Assembly (NCBI GenBank): GCA_902595115.1
Contig: CACJOS010000003.1
Location: 1 to 64,000, forward strand
Direction of reading: 5' to 3'
Length of the DNA stretch: 64,000 nt
Source: an uncultured Pelagibacteraceae bacterium
GTDB taxonomy: Bacteria; Pseudomonadota; Alphaproteobacteria; Pelagibacterales; Pelagibacteraceae
Below the pieces are notes generated by a model, which saw nothing but the letters and a program-made list of their open reading frames with translations, ran no database searches and was not told the DNA's origin. This document shows positions 1 through 9,385 of this stretch, in pieces; the stretch's first letter is position 1, and every line of letters starts with the position of its first letter. The position numbers were made by a program, and so were the translations under genes.

Positions 1-75
1 TAAAAAAAATAAAAAACTCCCTGTAACAAGATATTTGATAATTTTTTTAATTTGATTTTTCAATATATACTAGAC

Positions 76-1362
76 TTAATTTGAATATCCGTATTTTCTC
101 AATCGAACATCACCAGTTCTTGCGTGCGCTTCCATACCTTCGTATCTTGATATTCTAGCAGCTGCAGCGCCAACTTCTTTAGTAGACTCTTTAGTCATCC
201 TTTGGAAGCTCAATGTTTTAATAAATTTTCCCACAAATAAACCACCAGTATATTTTCCTGCACCTTTTGTTGGTAAAATATGATTTGTACCTGAACATTT
301 ATCTCCATAAGCAACAGTAGTTTCTTCACCAATAAATAATGATCCATAGTTTTTTAGACGATCATGAAACCATTTTAGATTTTTTGTTTGTACTTCTAAG
401 TGTTCTGGAGCATATTCATCACTTATTTTTGCCATTTCTTCATCAGTGTCACAAAGAATTACTTCACCATAATCTTTCCATGCCGCTTCGGCACTTGTTC
501 TTGGTAATTCTGGAAGTTCAGAAATTAATTCGGGAACTCTTTTCATAACTTGCTCAGCAAGTTTTTTACTTGTGGTGTAAAGCCATGCTGGTGAATTATA
601 TCCATGTTCGGCCTGTCCAACTAAATCCACAGCAACAATTTCTGGGTCAGCACTTTCGTCTGCTATAATTGCAATTTCTGTTGGTCCAGCAAACAAATCA
701 ATACCAACTTTTCCAAATAAAATTCTTTTAGCTTCAGCAACAAATTGATTACCAGGTCCAACTAATATATCTGCAGGTTCATTTCCAAACAGTCCATAAG
801 TCATTGCAGCAATAGCTGGAACGCCACCAAGATTTAAAATTACATCTGCCCCACAAAGATTTGCAGTATATATAATAGCTGGATGCGCACCCATTTTTTC
901 TTTTGGAGGACTACAAGCAATTATATTTTTTACACCTGCAACTTTTGCAGTTGTTACACTCATAACAGCTGATGCTATATGAGCATACCTTCCACCAGGT
1001 ATGTAACATCCTGCAGTATTAACGGGAATTAATTTTTGACCAGCATAAAGCCCTTTTGAAAGCTCTACCTCAAAATCTTGTCCATAATTTTTCAGTTGTG
1101 CTTCTGCAAATTTTCTTACTCTTTCATACGAGAATTGAATATCATCCTTAGTTTTTTGATCTAGCGACTTATTTATTTCATTAATTTTTTCTTTAGAAAC
1201 AACTATCTCTCCGTTAAATTTATCAAATTTTTTTGTAAGTTCTTTACAACCATCTTCTTTAGATTTTTCTAATTCAGATAACAATTTTTGAACAATATCT
1301 TTAGTTTTTGTATCATCTGTTGACGCGGTTTTGACGGCTTTTTTTAAATATTGAATTCCCAT
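76..1362 (-). CDS. Histidinol dehydrogenase family protein, HpsN-like (sulfopropanediol 3-dehydrogenase subgroup possible)
   Basis: 428 aa; HisD-family motifs (VGPGNQFVAEAKR, DLFAGPTEIAIIAD, EHLE, GTNHILPT) with C-terminal EGMEAHARTGDVRLRKYG typical of the HisD-like paralogs rather than biosynthetic HisD. Confidence 0.8.
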   Translation of the reverse strand: MGIQYLKKAVKTASTDDTKTKDIVQKLLSELEKSKEDGCKELTKKFDKFNGEIVVSKEKINEINKSLDQKTKDDIQFSYERVRKFAEAQLKNYGQDFEVELSKGLYAGQKLIPVNTAGCYIPGGRYAHIASAVMSVTTAKVAGVKNIIACSPPKEKMGAHPAIIYTANLCGADVILNLGGVPAIAAMTYGLFGNEPADILVGPGNQFVAEAKRILFGKVGIDLFAGPTEIAIIADESADPEIVAVDLVGQAEHGYNSPAWLYTTSKKLAEQVMKRVPELISELPELPRTSAEAAWKDYGEVILCDTDEEMAKISDEYAPEHLEVQTKNLKWFHDRLKNYGSLFIGEETTVAYGDKCSGTNHILPTKGAGKYTGGLFVGKFIKTLSFQRMTKESTKEVGAAAARISRYEGMEAHARTGDVRLRKYGYSN

Positions 1363-1387
1363 TTTGGCAGTATTTATATTTTGATTA

Positions 1388-2299
1388 TTAATCTAATGCA
1401 ACTACTGCAGCTGCTATAGATGCCATCCTAGCAGTTGCCTCATCAGATCTACTTGTTATTACTACTGGAACTTTTCCACCAACCACAACTCCAGCTGCAC
1501 ATGCACCCATGAAATATATCATCATTTTTACTAATGCATTACCAGCCTCAACATTAGGAACCAACAAAACATCGGCCTGACCAGCGACTGAATTTTTAAT
1601 ACCTTTAATTCCAGATGATTTTTTAGACACACTATTATCAAAAGCTAATGGACCAAATACATCTGCTTTAAGATTTTCTTTTTTAGCAAGCTCTGTTATT
1701 TCTTTTGCATCAATAGAACTTTGAACACTGTCTAAAACTTCTTCTGTTGCAGAAAGAACAGAAACTTTTGGTTTTTCAATACCAATTCTGTGACAAAAAT
1801 TTATTACATTTTTTAAAATATGCATTTTTGTTTTTACATTTGGTGAAACATTTAAAGCGCCATCAGTTATTATTATTGGCTGATCATTCTTTTCTAATGT
1901 CATGTGCCAAATATGGCTTAGTCTAGTCTTTCCTAACAAATTATATTCTTTCTTAATTACCTCTTTCATTAAAACATCTGTATGAATATGGCCTTTAACT
2001 ATAATTTTTATTTTTCCTTGAGAAGCTAGTTTTGCAGCTATTTTAGCTGTTGAGTTTTCTTTAGGTTCATGGATAATTTCATATTTTGAAATATCAAATT
2101 GTAATTCCTCTGCGCATTTTTGAATTTCATCTTTATCACCAATTAAAATAGGATTTATCAAATTTTCTTTGACCGCATCTATTACTGATAGCATGGGAAG
2201 CATTTTTCCAGCATTTACAATTCCTGCAGGAATATCTTTTTTTTTATGTGCAACATCTAGAAGGTTAATTGGACAAATTATTTCTTTATTTGAAAGCAT
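1388..2299 (-). CDS. Phosphate acetyl/butyryltransferase family protein (Pta/Ptb-like)
   Basis: 303 aa; ITDGALNVSPN, LLVPNVEAGNALVKMMIYFMGACAAGVVVGGKVPVVITSRSD typical of PTA_PTB domain. Confidence 0.8.
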   Translation of the reverse strand: MLSNKEIICPINLLDVAHKKKDIPAGIVNAGKMLPMLSVIDAVKENLINPILIGDKDEIQKCAEELQFDISKYEIIHEPKENSTAKIAAKLASQGKIKIIVKGHIHTDVLMKEVIKKEYNLLGKTRLSHIWHMTLEKNDQPIIITDGALNVSPNVKTKMHILKNVINFCHRIGIEKPKVSVLSATEEVLDSVQSSIDAKEITELAKKENLKADVFGPLAFDNSVSKKSSGIKGIKNSVAGQADVLLVPNVEAGNALVKMMIYFMGACAAGVVVGGKVPVVITSRSDEATARMASIAAAVVALD

Positions 2300-2354
2300 A
2301 AGTTATTTTTACATATATTTACGATGTCTATATAATAAGTTAATATGGCATAAA

Positions 2355-3203
2355 ATGGAAATTGTAACTAAAATTACACCAATTGCATTAGCTTTGATAA
2401 TGTTAACTCTAGGATTAGGACTAACAATCAAAGATTTTACAAGAGTTATTAGTCAACCAAAGGATTTTCTTTTAGGTGTCATTTGTCAATTAATTATTCT
2501 TCCAATTGTTGCTTTAATATTAATCAAAATATTTAAAACACCTTTAGAAATAGCATTGGGAGTTATGATTATAGCAGCTGCTCCAGGTGGAGTAACCTCA
2601 AATGTGTTAACTAAATTTGCAAATGGTGATGTTGCATTATCTGTCTCATTAACAGCGATTATAAGTTTAATTAGTATAATTTCGGTTCCATTTATAGTTT
2701 TTAAATCGGCAGATATTTTACAGATAGATTATTTAAATAAAGAAATTTCAATGATTGGAATTTCAATAAAGATGTTTTTGGTTGTAACCTTACCTGTAAT
2801 TATCGGGATGGTAATTAGAAAATTTGCTACAATATTTATTTCATCAAATGAGAAATTAATCCAAAGAATTTCACTTTTATTATTTGTTATAGTTTTTTTG
2901 GCGATTTGGATTGAGGAATGGGAAAATATTACAGATTATCTAAAACAAGCAGGCATTATTACATTGGTATTAAATGTAGTCATGATGATTATTGGATATT
3001 TTATCGCAAAGTTATTTGCATCAGGTATAGAACAAAGAAGATGTATTTCGCTTGAATGTGGATTACAAAACGGAACGTTGGCTGTATTTGTTGCGTCCCA
3101 AATTTTTAATGATGTAATTTACTTAGTTCCAACAGCTTCATACGCACTAATAATGTTTATGACATCAATATTTTTTGTTCTTTTTATAAGAAACACAAAT
3201 TAA
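2355..3203 (+). CDS. Bile acid:sodium symporter (BASS/SBF-like) family transporter
   Basis: ORF 2169..3203; likely start ATG at 2355 (MEIVTKITPIALALIMLTLGLGLTIKDF), because the upstream part overlaps the divergent Pta-like CDS; AAAPGGVTSNVLTKFANGDVALS motif. Confidence 0.8.
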   Translation: MEIVTKITPIALALIMLTLGLGLTIKDFTRVISQPKDFLLGVICQLIILPIVALILIKIFKTPLEIALGVMIIAAAPGGVTSNVLTKFANGDVALSVSLTAIISLISIISVPFIVFKSADILQIDYLNKEISMIGISIKMFLVVTLPVIIGMVIRKFATIFISSNEKLIQRISLLLFVIVFLAIWIEEWENITDYLKQAGIITLVLNVVMMIIGYFIAKLFASGIEQRRCISLECGLQNGTLAVFVASQIFNDVIYLVPTASYALIMFMTSIFFVLFIRNTN

Positions 3204-3257
3204 ATTCAGGACATTTTGCATCTATTTGATTGAAAAAAAATTGGTATATACACAATT

Positions 3258-3641
3258 ATGCAAATTGAGATTATTTTACCATCAGTCGTTTTGGGCATAA
3301 TGTTATTTTTTTCCTTTGGTGTTGCGCCTGTTATTTTTAAAGTTCTTAAAGAAAATGATGCAAGAAAGTTTGTTAGAACAATTTTTCCATACTATTACTT
3401 AATAAATTTAATATTGGTTTCTTTAATTTGTATATATTTATTTTACAGAAATTTTATTAGTTTTGATTTTTATCTTTTAGTAATTATTGCAACATTGTTC
3501 GCTTTTTCATTATTTGTTCTGATGCCAATGATTAATAATGCTCGAGATAAAGGAAGGGAAAAAAAGTTTAAATACTTGCATGCAGCATCAGTAATTATTA
3601 ATTTTCTGCAAATAATTATATTAATATATGTTTTATTTTAA
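3258..3641 (+). CDS. Small integral membrane protein (DUF4149/TMEM205-like)
   Basis: 127 aa, four hydrophobic segments. Confidence 0.5.
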   Translation: MQIEIILPSVVLGIMLFFSFGVAPVIFKVLKENDARKFVRTIFPYYYLINLILVSLICIYLFYRNFISFDFYLLVIIATLFAFSLFVLMPMINNARDKGREKKFKYLHAASVIINFLQIIILIYVLF

Positions 3642-4188
3642 GAATTTTTTTCTTTCATTTTTAATCTTATCATCTCTTTTTGCAAGTAAAGCATTCGCAA
3701 ACAATGAAATAATAAACTATCTTAAAGAAGGTAGTAAAATAGTTTTTATAAGACATGCAATTGCACCTGGTAATGGTGATCCAGAAAATTTTCTATTAAA
3801 TGATTGTTCTACACAAAGAAACTTGAGTAACAAAGGAATTGAACAATCGAAAAGGATAGGGAATTTTTTTAAAGATAATAAAATTCAAATAGATGCAGTT
3901 TTGAGTAGTGAGTGGTGTAGATGCAGAGATACTGCTTTGTATGCTTTTGAAAATTTTATTACTTTTGATGCGCTGAACTCATTTTATGATCCAAAATTTT
4001 CAAAAAATGAAGAAACACAAATTGCTAACCTTAAAAAATTAATTGGAAGTTGGAAAAGTGATAAAAATTTGATTCTTGTAACTCATTTTGTAGTAATTTC
4101 GTCTTTACTAGAAACCGGCTCATCTTCTGGAGAGATAATTGTTGTCAATAAAGATCTTGAAATCCAAGGAAGAATGGAGACTTTTTAA
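3628..4188 (+). CDS. Histidine phosphatase family protein, exported
   Basis: Signal peptide followed by FIRHAIAPGNGDP (RHG-type motif), LSSEWCRCRDTA, VTHFVVIS. Confidence 0.75.
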   Translation: MFYFKNFFLSFLILSSLFASKAFANNEIINYLKEGSKIVFIRHAIAPGNGDPENFLLNDCSTQRNLSNKGIEQSKRIGNFFKDNKIQIDAVLSSEWCRCRDTALYAFENFITFDALNSFYDPKFSKNEETQIANLKKLIGSWKSDKNLILVTHFVVISSLLETGSSSGEIIVVNKDLEIQGRMETF

Positions 4189-4246
4189 ATTCAACTAGGA
4201 CAATTGTTCCCATTATATGTTTCAATGAAATTTAATATTTTGATTT

Positions 4247-4390
4247 ATGGTTCCTGTTATATTTTCTTTAACTGTTCTTACAGTAATTTTATTTATCGCA
4301 TTTATGTTTAGAAAACCCTCAAAAAAAGAAATAAACAAATTTGTGAATAAAACACAGGAAAAAAGTAGCTGGTCTAAATTAGGATTTTAA
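4247..4390 (+). CDS. Candidate small membrane protein (47 aa)
   Basis: Below the ORF-track cutoff; ATG at 4247: MVPVIFSLTVLTVILFIAFMFRKPSKKEINKFVNKTQEKSSWSKLGF*; one TM helix plus charged tail. Confidence 0.45.
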   Translation: MVPVIFSLTVLTVILFIAFMFRKPSKKEINKFVNKTQEKSSWSKLGF

Positions 4391-4394
4391 ACCT

Positions 4395-4496
4395 GTGAAG
4401 AAAAAAATAAAATTTTTTATCTATTTTGTAGTTTATATAGCTCTAATATTAATTTTAGCAGTAATATTTTATGTCAATGGGATAAGTTTAATTTAA
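4395..4496 (+). CDS. Candidate small membrane protein (33 aa, GTG start)
   Basis: MKKKIKFFIYFVVYIALILILAVIFYVNGISLI*; one TM helix; fills the rest of the gap before msrB. Confidence 0.35.
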   Translation: MKKKIKFFIYFVVYIALILILAVIFYVNGISLI

Positions 4497-4502
4497 ACTA
4501 TA

Positions 4503-4964
4503 ATGAAAAAAAGAAAGTTTATTAAATTACTAGTTTCAACTTTTTCATCATTTTTTTTTATCCCCTTATCATCTTTATACGCGACCATAGAAAAAAAAAT
4601 TATAAATAAATCACTAACTGAAGAACAAAAAAAAATAATGTTTAAGGAGGGAACCGAAAGGCCATTTACAAGCAGTTTAAATTACGAAACTAGAGAAGGT
4701 TTTTATCATTGCGCTAATTGTAATGCTAAACTATTTTCCTCTAATGCCAAGTTTGATAGTGGGACAGGGTGGCCGTCATTTTCTGAAGCTCTTCCAGGTG
4801 CTTTTAAAACAAAAGTAGATTATTCATTTGGAATGAAACGTATTGAATATCATTGTGCGAATTGTGGCGCACATCATGGGCACGTATTCGATGATGGACC
4901 TTCAGAAACTGGAAAAAGATTTTGCAATAACGGTCTTTGCTTAATTTTTATACCATCTAATTAA
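4503..4964 (+). CDS. msrB: Peptide-methionine (R)-S-oxide reductase, exported
   Basis: HCANCNAKLF, SGTGWPSF, HCANCGAHHGHVFDDGP, KRFCNNG motifs; N-terminal hydrophobic signal. Confidence 0.9.
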   Translation: MKKRKFIKLLVSTFSSFFFIPLSSLYATIEKKIINKSLTEEQKKIMFKEGTERPFTSSLNYETREGFYHCANCNAKLFSSNAKFDSGTGWPSFSEALPGAFKTKVDYSFGMKRIEYHCANCGAHHGHVFDDGPSETGKRFCNNGLCLIFIPSN

Positions 4965-5404
4965 TCTATAAATTTAAGTTTAATTAATTTTTCTCTTTTT
5001 ATTTCTTTACACCAAAGTTCATAAGTTTCACACATTCTCCAAACCAGACCAAAAGCATTTTGTGAACTGGACAACGGAAAGGAACTTTTTGCAAAATAAG
5101 TTTCACTATTTTCTTGAAATTGTTTAATAACAGTATTCTTTTGTAAATTAAGTAAATCAATAGTTTCTTTAGGTATTTTAATTCCTGTTTCTTGATTAAT
5201 GAAATTATTTTCTTTTATTTTAGAAAAAAGATTATCATGGAAATTACCCTTTTTAATTTCATCAAATTCTTTAGTTGCTAAAAATCTTTCTATAAGTTCA
5301 ACGTTTGTTATATCTGGTTCTAATTCTTTTATTTTAATTAATTGTAAATAAATAGATTCAGGTAAATAGAGCATTAATGGTTTTGAAGTATCTTTTTTTT
5401 TCAT
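4961..5404 (-). CDS. Hypothetical protein (147 aa)
   Basis: Intact ORF; preceded by Fur-box-like palindromes. Confidence 0.6.
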   Translation of the reverse strand: MKKKDTSKPLMLYLPESIYLQLIKIKELEPDITNVELIERFLATKEFDEIKKGNFHDNLFSKIKENNFINQETGIKIPKETIDLLNLQKNTVIKQFQENSETYFAKSSFPLSSSQNAFGLVWRMCETYELWCKEIKREKLIKLKFID

Positions 5405-5416
5405 TTTATTTTTTGT

Positions 5417-5431
5417 TAATGATAATCATTA
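5417..5431. promoter_or_regulatory. Fur-box-like palindrome TAATGATAATCATTA
   Basis: Perfect 7-1-7 palindrome matching the core of GATAATGATAATCATTATC; 13 bp upstream of the minus-strand start codon at 5404. Confidence 0.6.
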
Positions 5432-5470
5432 CCAACTAAATTTTTTTTATCAATTTTATGCATTTTTTTT

Positions 5471-5487
5471 ATGATAATGATTATCAT
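5471..5487. promoter_or_regulatory. Fur-box-like palindrome ATGATAATGATTATCAT
   Basis: Contains TGATAATGATTATCA, a perfect match to the 7-1-7 Fur consensus TGATAATNATTATCA. Confidence 0.6.
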
Positions 5488-5557
5488 TAGTTTTGAGATT
5501 TATTATCAAAAAATTTTAAAATGTTGAAAAAATATTTTTTTTTCTTATTTTATTCAC

Positions 5558-5737
5558 ATGGAACTAGAAACACACAACTGCAGAAAATGTGGTTTAACAA
5601 TATCAGCAACATGTTCAAAATGTCATAGAGTTGTTGATGTTAAAAAACTTGATGATGGCTGTATCGTAAAAGTTACTAAGTGTGGTGATTGTGCTAATAC
5701 CCCAGTAATTAAAGATATCTGCTCTAATCAAGCTTAA
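5558..5737 (+). CDS. Cysteine-rich microprotein (59 aa), zinc-ribbon/rubredoxin-like spacing
   Basis: MELETHNCRKCGLTISATCSKCHRVVDVKKLDDGCIVKVTKCGDCANTPVIKDICSNQA*; 8 Cys including three CxxC; absent from ORF track because of length. Confidence 0.65.
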   Translation: MELETHNCRKCGLTISATCSKCHRVVDVKKLDDGCIVKVTKCGDCANTPVIKDICSNQA

Positions 5738-5743
5738 GTTAAA

Positions 5744-7324
5744 TCAATTAAGAACTAATTCTGATCCTTTTTCAGCAATCATCAGGACAGGTGCATTTAA
5801 ATTTGCACTAGGTATCTCAGGAATTACTGATGCATCGATGACTCTTAAATTTTTTATCCCTTTTACTCTTAAATTTTCATCAACCACAGCCATATCGTCA
5901 ATACCCATCTTACAAGTTCCGCATGGATGATAAGCTGTGTCAGCTTTAGATCTTATATATTCATTTAATTCATCATCTGTTTGAGCTTCTGAGCCAGGAC
6001 CTATTTCTTTGCCAGCATGTTCTAAGAGAGCAGGTTGAGATAATATTTTTCTTGCAACATGAATACACTCTCTTGTTTGTTTTAAATCCTCATCCTCTTT
6101 CAAATAATTAAATAATATTTTTGGATACTCATATGGATCAGAAGAGCTTAAAGTAATTTGTCCTCTGCTCTTTGGGTGATTAGGACTTGCATGTAATTGA
6201 TAACCATGAGTATCTGGATCTACTAGCCCATGGTTTATTACAAAAGAAGGAAAGAAATGAAATTGAATATTAGCAACTTTTCTATCTGGTGAGGATTTTG
6301 CAAATCCACCAGCTTCTAAAAATGATTTAGAGCATGGTCCTGATTTAAACAGAAACCATTGTATACCTGCTAATACTTTGGGTATTAATTTTGTATAAGT
6401 ATATAAAGTATTAGGTGTTTTACACTCTTGCTGTATATAAGTTTCTAAATGATCATGTAAATTTTTTCCAACTCCCTTAACATCATTTACTACCTCAATA
6501 CCTTTTTCTTTAAGATGATTTGCATCACCAATCCCTGACAGCATTAACAATTGTGGTGAATTAATTGAGCCACCGCTAAGTATAACTTCTTTATTTGCAT
6601 AAACTTTTTTAACTTCATTCTTTATTTTGACCTGAACACCTATAGCCTTTTTCCCATCAAATAATATTTTTTCTACATAAGAATTTTTTAAAATATTCAA
6701 ATTTTTTCTATTTTTAACTGGATTTAAATAATATTTACCAGCACCAGCTCTTTCACCTTGATGCATTGTTGTATCAAACATACCAAAACCTTCTTGCTCC
6801 TCACCATTCATATCAATGTTTGTTTTGTGACCAGCTTGTCCTGCTGCATTAATAAAAGCTTTAAATAATGGGTTTGGATTTTTAGATAAATTTATGGGAA
6901 GAGGACCTAAAGAACCTCTATACTGATTTTCACCTTCTGACCAAGTTTCAATTTTTTTAAAATATGGCAATACTTTTTCGTAAGACCAGTTTTTAAGACC
7001 AAAACTTTCCCATCTTGAATAATCATCTCTATTTCCTCTAACAAAAACCATCCCATTATGGGAAGAACAACCTCCTATCATTTTACCCCTCGGGCAAAAA
7101 ACTCTTCTATTATTTAAATATGGCTCTGGTTCTGAGTAATATTTCCAGTTATATTTCGGATCATGCATTGTATATAAAAGAGCAAGTGGCATTTTAACTT
7201 TCCACAAGTCACTTGAACCGCCTGCCTCAAAAACTGCAACTTTATTATCTGTATTTTCAGATAATCTATTTGCAAGAACACATCCTGCGGATCCAGCACC
7301 AACGATTAAATAATCATAATTCAT
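5744..7324 (-). CDS. GMC family oxidoreductase (choline/alcohol dehydrogenase-like)
   Basis: YLIVGAGSAGCVLANRL, PRGKMIGGCSSHNGMVFVRG, YHPCGTCKMG, NLRVIDASVIPEIPSANLNAPVLMIAEK. Confidence 0.9.
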   Translation of the reverse strand: MNYDYLIVGAGSAGCVLANRLSENTDNKVAVFEAGGSSDLWKVKMPLALLYTMHDPKYNWKYYSEPEPYLNNRRVFCPRGKMIGGCSSHNGMVFVRGNRDDYSRWESFGLKNWSYEKVLPYFKKIETWSEGENQYRGSLGPLPINLSKNPNPLFKAFINAAGQAGHKTNIDMNGEEQEGFGMFDTTMHQGERAGAGKYYLNPVKNRKNLNILKNSYVEKILFDGKKAIGVQVKIKNEVKKVYANKEVILSGGSINSPQLLMLSGIGDANHLKEKGIEVVNDVKGVGKNLHDHLETYIQQECKTPNTLYTYTKLIPKVLAGIQWFLFKSGPCSKSFLEAGGFAKSSPDRKVANIQFHFFPSFVINHGLVDPDTHGYQLHASPNHPKSRGQITLSSSDPYEYPKILFNYLKEDEDLKQTRECIHVARKILSQPALLEHAGKEIGPGSEAQTDDELNEYIRSKADTAYHPCGTCKMGIDDMAVVDENLRVKGIKNLRVIDASVIPEIPSANLNAPVLMIAEKGSELVLN

Positions 7325-7328
7325 AAAC

Positions 7329-8390
7329 TTATACTTTTTCCATTACCCATAAACTTTTTTTGCTTAAAAAATAGATCTTACCATTTTTAGGATGTACTTG
7401 AATATCTCTTATTCTTCCTATTTTTCTTTGAAAAATTACTTCTTCTTTAACATTTTCTAAATTAGTAAAATCTAATTTTCTTAACGACATATCTTTTAAA
7501 GAAGTTATTAAAGCATTACCATTCCATTCTTTGAATTCCTCTCCCTTATAGATAGTAATTGCACTAGTAGCTATCGATGGAACCCAGTACTGAATTGCTT
7601 TTGTGAAACCTGGTTTCCATTTTGGTCCAATTTTAGTTCCACTATAATTTGTTCCTCCCCATCCTAAAATTTTCCAACCATAATTTTCACCTTTTTTTAC
7701 TTCACCAAACCAGTCCCCACCTTTTGCACCATGGTTGCTAATGTAAATTTTTTGATCGAAAGGGGACAATGTAAGTCCTTGTGGGTTTCTTACTCCTATT
7801 TGATAAATTTCTGGCAACCAATCATTCTTATCTATAAATTTTGGATTATCTTTAGGAATTTTACCATCTATATGAATTCTTATAATACTTCCTGGGTGCT
7901 TTGAGCTATCTTGTGCAATCATGCCTTGCCCTCTTTCTCCAATAGACGCAAACAAATATTTTCCCTGTATGGCTAACCGTGATCCAAAATGATAAGGAGA
8001 GTCAATTGGTGGATAAGCTTGAAAAATATTTGTAAAATCGATTTTGTCTCTGTTAAAGGTTCCTCTTGCAACAGATGTACTAGTTTTATAATTACCTCGA
8101 TCTTCTGTATAGGAAACCCAAACCATATTATCTTTAAAAAGAATATCTAATAGTCCTCCTTGTCCATATTCGAGAACCTTAAGATTATGATCTATAGTTT
8201 TTATATCTTTATTTTTTAAATTTATAATTTTAATTTTCCCGGATTTTTCAGTAATAAGTAATTCTTCGTGATTTATAAAGGTAGATCCCCAAGGTTCATT
8301 TAGATCAACAATATTTCTTAAATTGAATTCTTTAGCTTTTAGAGGATGAATTATAAAAAAAAATAAAAAAAAAATTAAAATTTTTCTCAT
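7329..8390 (-). CDS. PQQ-dependent sugar dehydrogenase family (soluble aldose dehydrogenase/YliI-like), exported
   Basis: Signal peptide; SRLAIQGKYLFASIGERG, IGVRNPQGLTLSP, NHGAKGGDWFGEVKKGENYGWK. Confidence 0.85.
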   Translation of the reverse strand: MRKILIFFLFFFIIHPLKAKEFNLRNIVDLNEPWGSTFINHEELLITEKSGKIKIINLKNKDIKTIDHNLKVLEYGQGGLLDILFKDNMVWVSYTEDRGNYKTSTSVARGTFNRDKIDFTNIFQAYPPIDSPYHFGSRLAIQGKYLFASIGERGQGMIAQDSSKHPGSIIRIHIDGKIPKDNPKFIDKNDWLPEIYQIGVRNPQGLTLSPFDQKIYISNHGAKGGDWFGEVKKGENYGWKILGWGGTNYSGTKIGPKWKPGFTKAIQYWVPSIATSAITIYKGEEFKEWNGNALITSLKDMSLRKLDFTNLENVKEEVIFQRKIGRIRDIQVHPKNGKIYFLSKKSLWVMEKV

Positions 8391-9385
8391 AGATTTTCAA
8401 AATCTTTCAAAATAGCATGAGGTATTTTAATAGTTCCTTTCATATTTTTTTTATATCTTTTGTATTTATTTTGACCAGGGTACAAAATATCACTCGTACC
8501 TCTTATTTTAGGTAAATTCTTTACTCTTTTAATATTTTCCTTAATCCTTTGTCTAAAATTTCCAACAAATAAATTTGGTTTAAATACCATAAATAAATGA
8601 CCTACATTTTGTGGTCCGCTAAAATCATCGAATGGATCTTTAACCTTTCCAGAATGATCACTCCCAGTCAAAACTCCACTTAAAATATCAACCATCCAGG
8701 CTAGACCAGATCCTCTAAAACCTGCGATTGGTAATTGGACACCTTTCAAGGCTTTCGAAGCATTAGTAGTTGGTTGTCCTTTTTTATCGAGTGCAGTTCC
8801 TTTTGGAATTTTTGTTTTAGTTTTTGCAGCCAATCTTATTTTGCCTCTATTAATTATTGACATGGATGCATCAAAAATAAATGGCACTCTTGATGAAGTT
8901 GGAGCACCAAAGCAAATTGGGTTAGTTCCAAATAACGCTTTTCTAGATCCAAAAGGAGCTATTGCTGGGGGCGCATTGGTGAAACATAGTGCTATAAGAT
9001 TTTTTTTAATAGCTTGTTCTGCATAATATCCTGATAATCCAAAGTGGCCGCTATTTTTAACTCCAATCAAACTAAATCCAGTTTTTTTTGCACTTTTTAT
9101 CGCCCGTTTAATTGCGATATCCGCAGCTACAAACCCAATACTATTGTCTGCATCAACATGAAAAATTGAATGGGATATTTTTTTTAATTTTATCTTAGGT
9201 TTTGGATTAATAACTCTCTTTTTAATTCTATCACAATACATTTTCACTCTTGAAATACCGTGGGAACTAGCACCAACTAGTTCTGCATTTATGATGGCAT
9301 CCGAACATATTTTTGCATGCGCTTTACTTAACTTATACTTTACAAAAATCTTAATTAAATCTTTTTTAAGTTTATTTATTTTCAT
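8387..9385 (-). CDS. Ldh family oxidoreductase (malate/lactate/sulfolactate dehydrogenase-like)
   Basis: ASSHGISRVKMYCDRI, GFSLIGVKNSGHFG, FGTNPICFGAPT, GLAWMVDILSGVLTG. Confidence 0.85.
   Translation of the reverse strand: MKINKLKKDLIKIFVKYKLSKAHAKICSDAIINAELVGASSHGISRVKMYCDRIKKRVINPKPKIKLKKISHSIFHVDADNSIGFVAADIAIKRAIKSAKKTGFSLIGVKNSGHFGLSGYYAEQAIKKNLIALCFTNAPPAIAPFGSRKALFGTNPICFGAPTSSRVPFIFDASMSIINRGKIRLAAKTKTKIPKGTALDKKGQPTTNASKALKGVQLPIAGFRGSGLAWMVDILSGVLTGSDHSGKVKDPFDDFSGPQNVGHLFMVFKPNLFVGNFRQRIKENIKRVKNLPKIRGTSDILYPGQNKYKRYKKNMKGTIKIPHAILKDFENL

Noticed and set aside
339-548. ORF 339..548 (+)
   Set aside because: Antisense shadow inside the HisD-like CDS; no family signature.
2169-2354. 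Upstream extension of the BASS transporter ORF (2169-2354)
   Set aside because: Overlaps the Pta-like CDS; transporter homology begins at the ATG at 2355.
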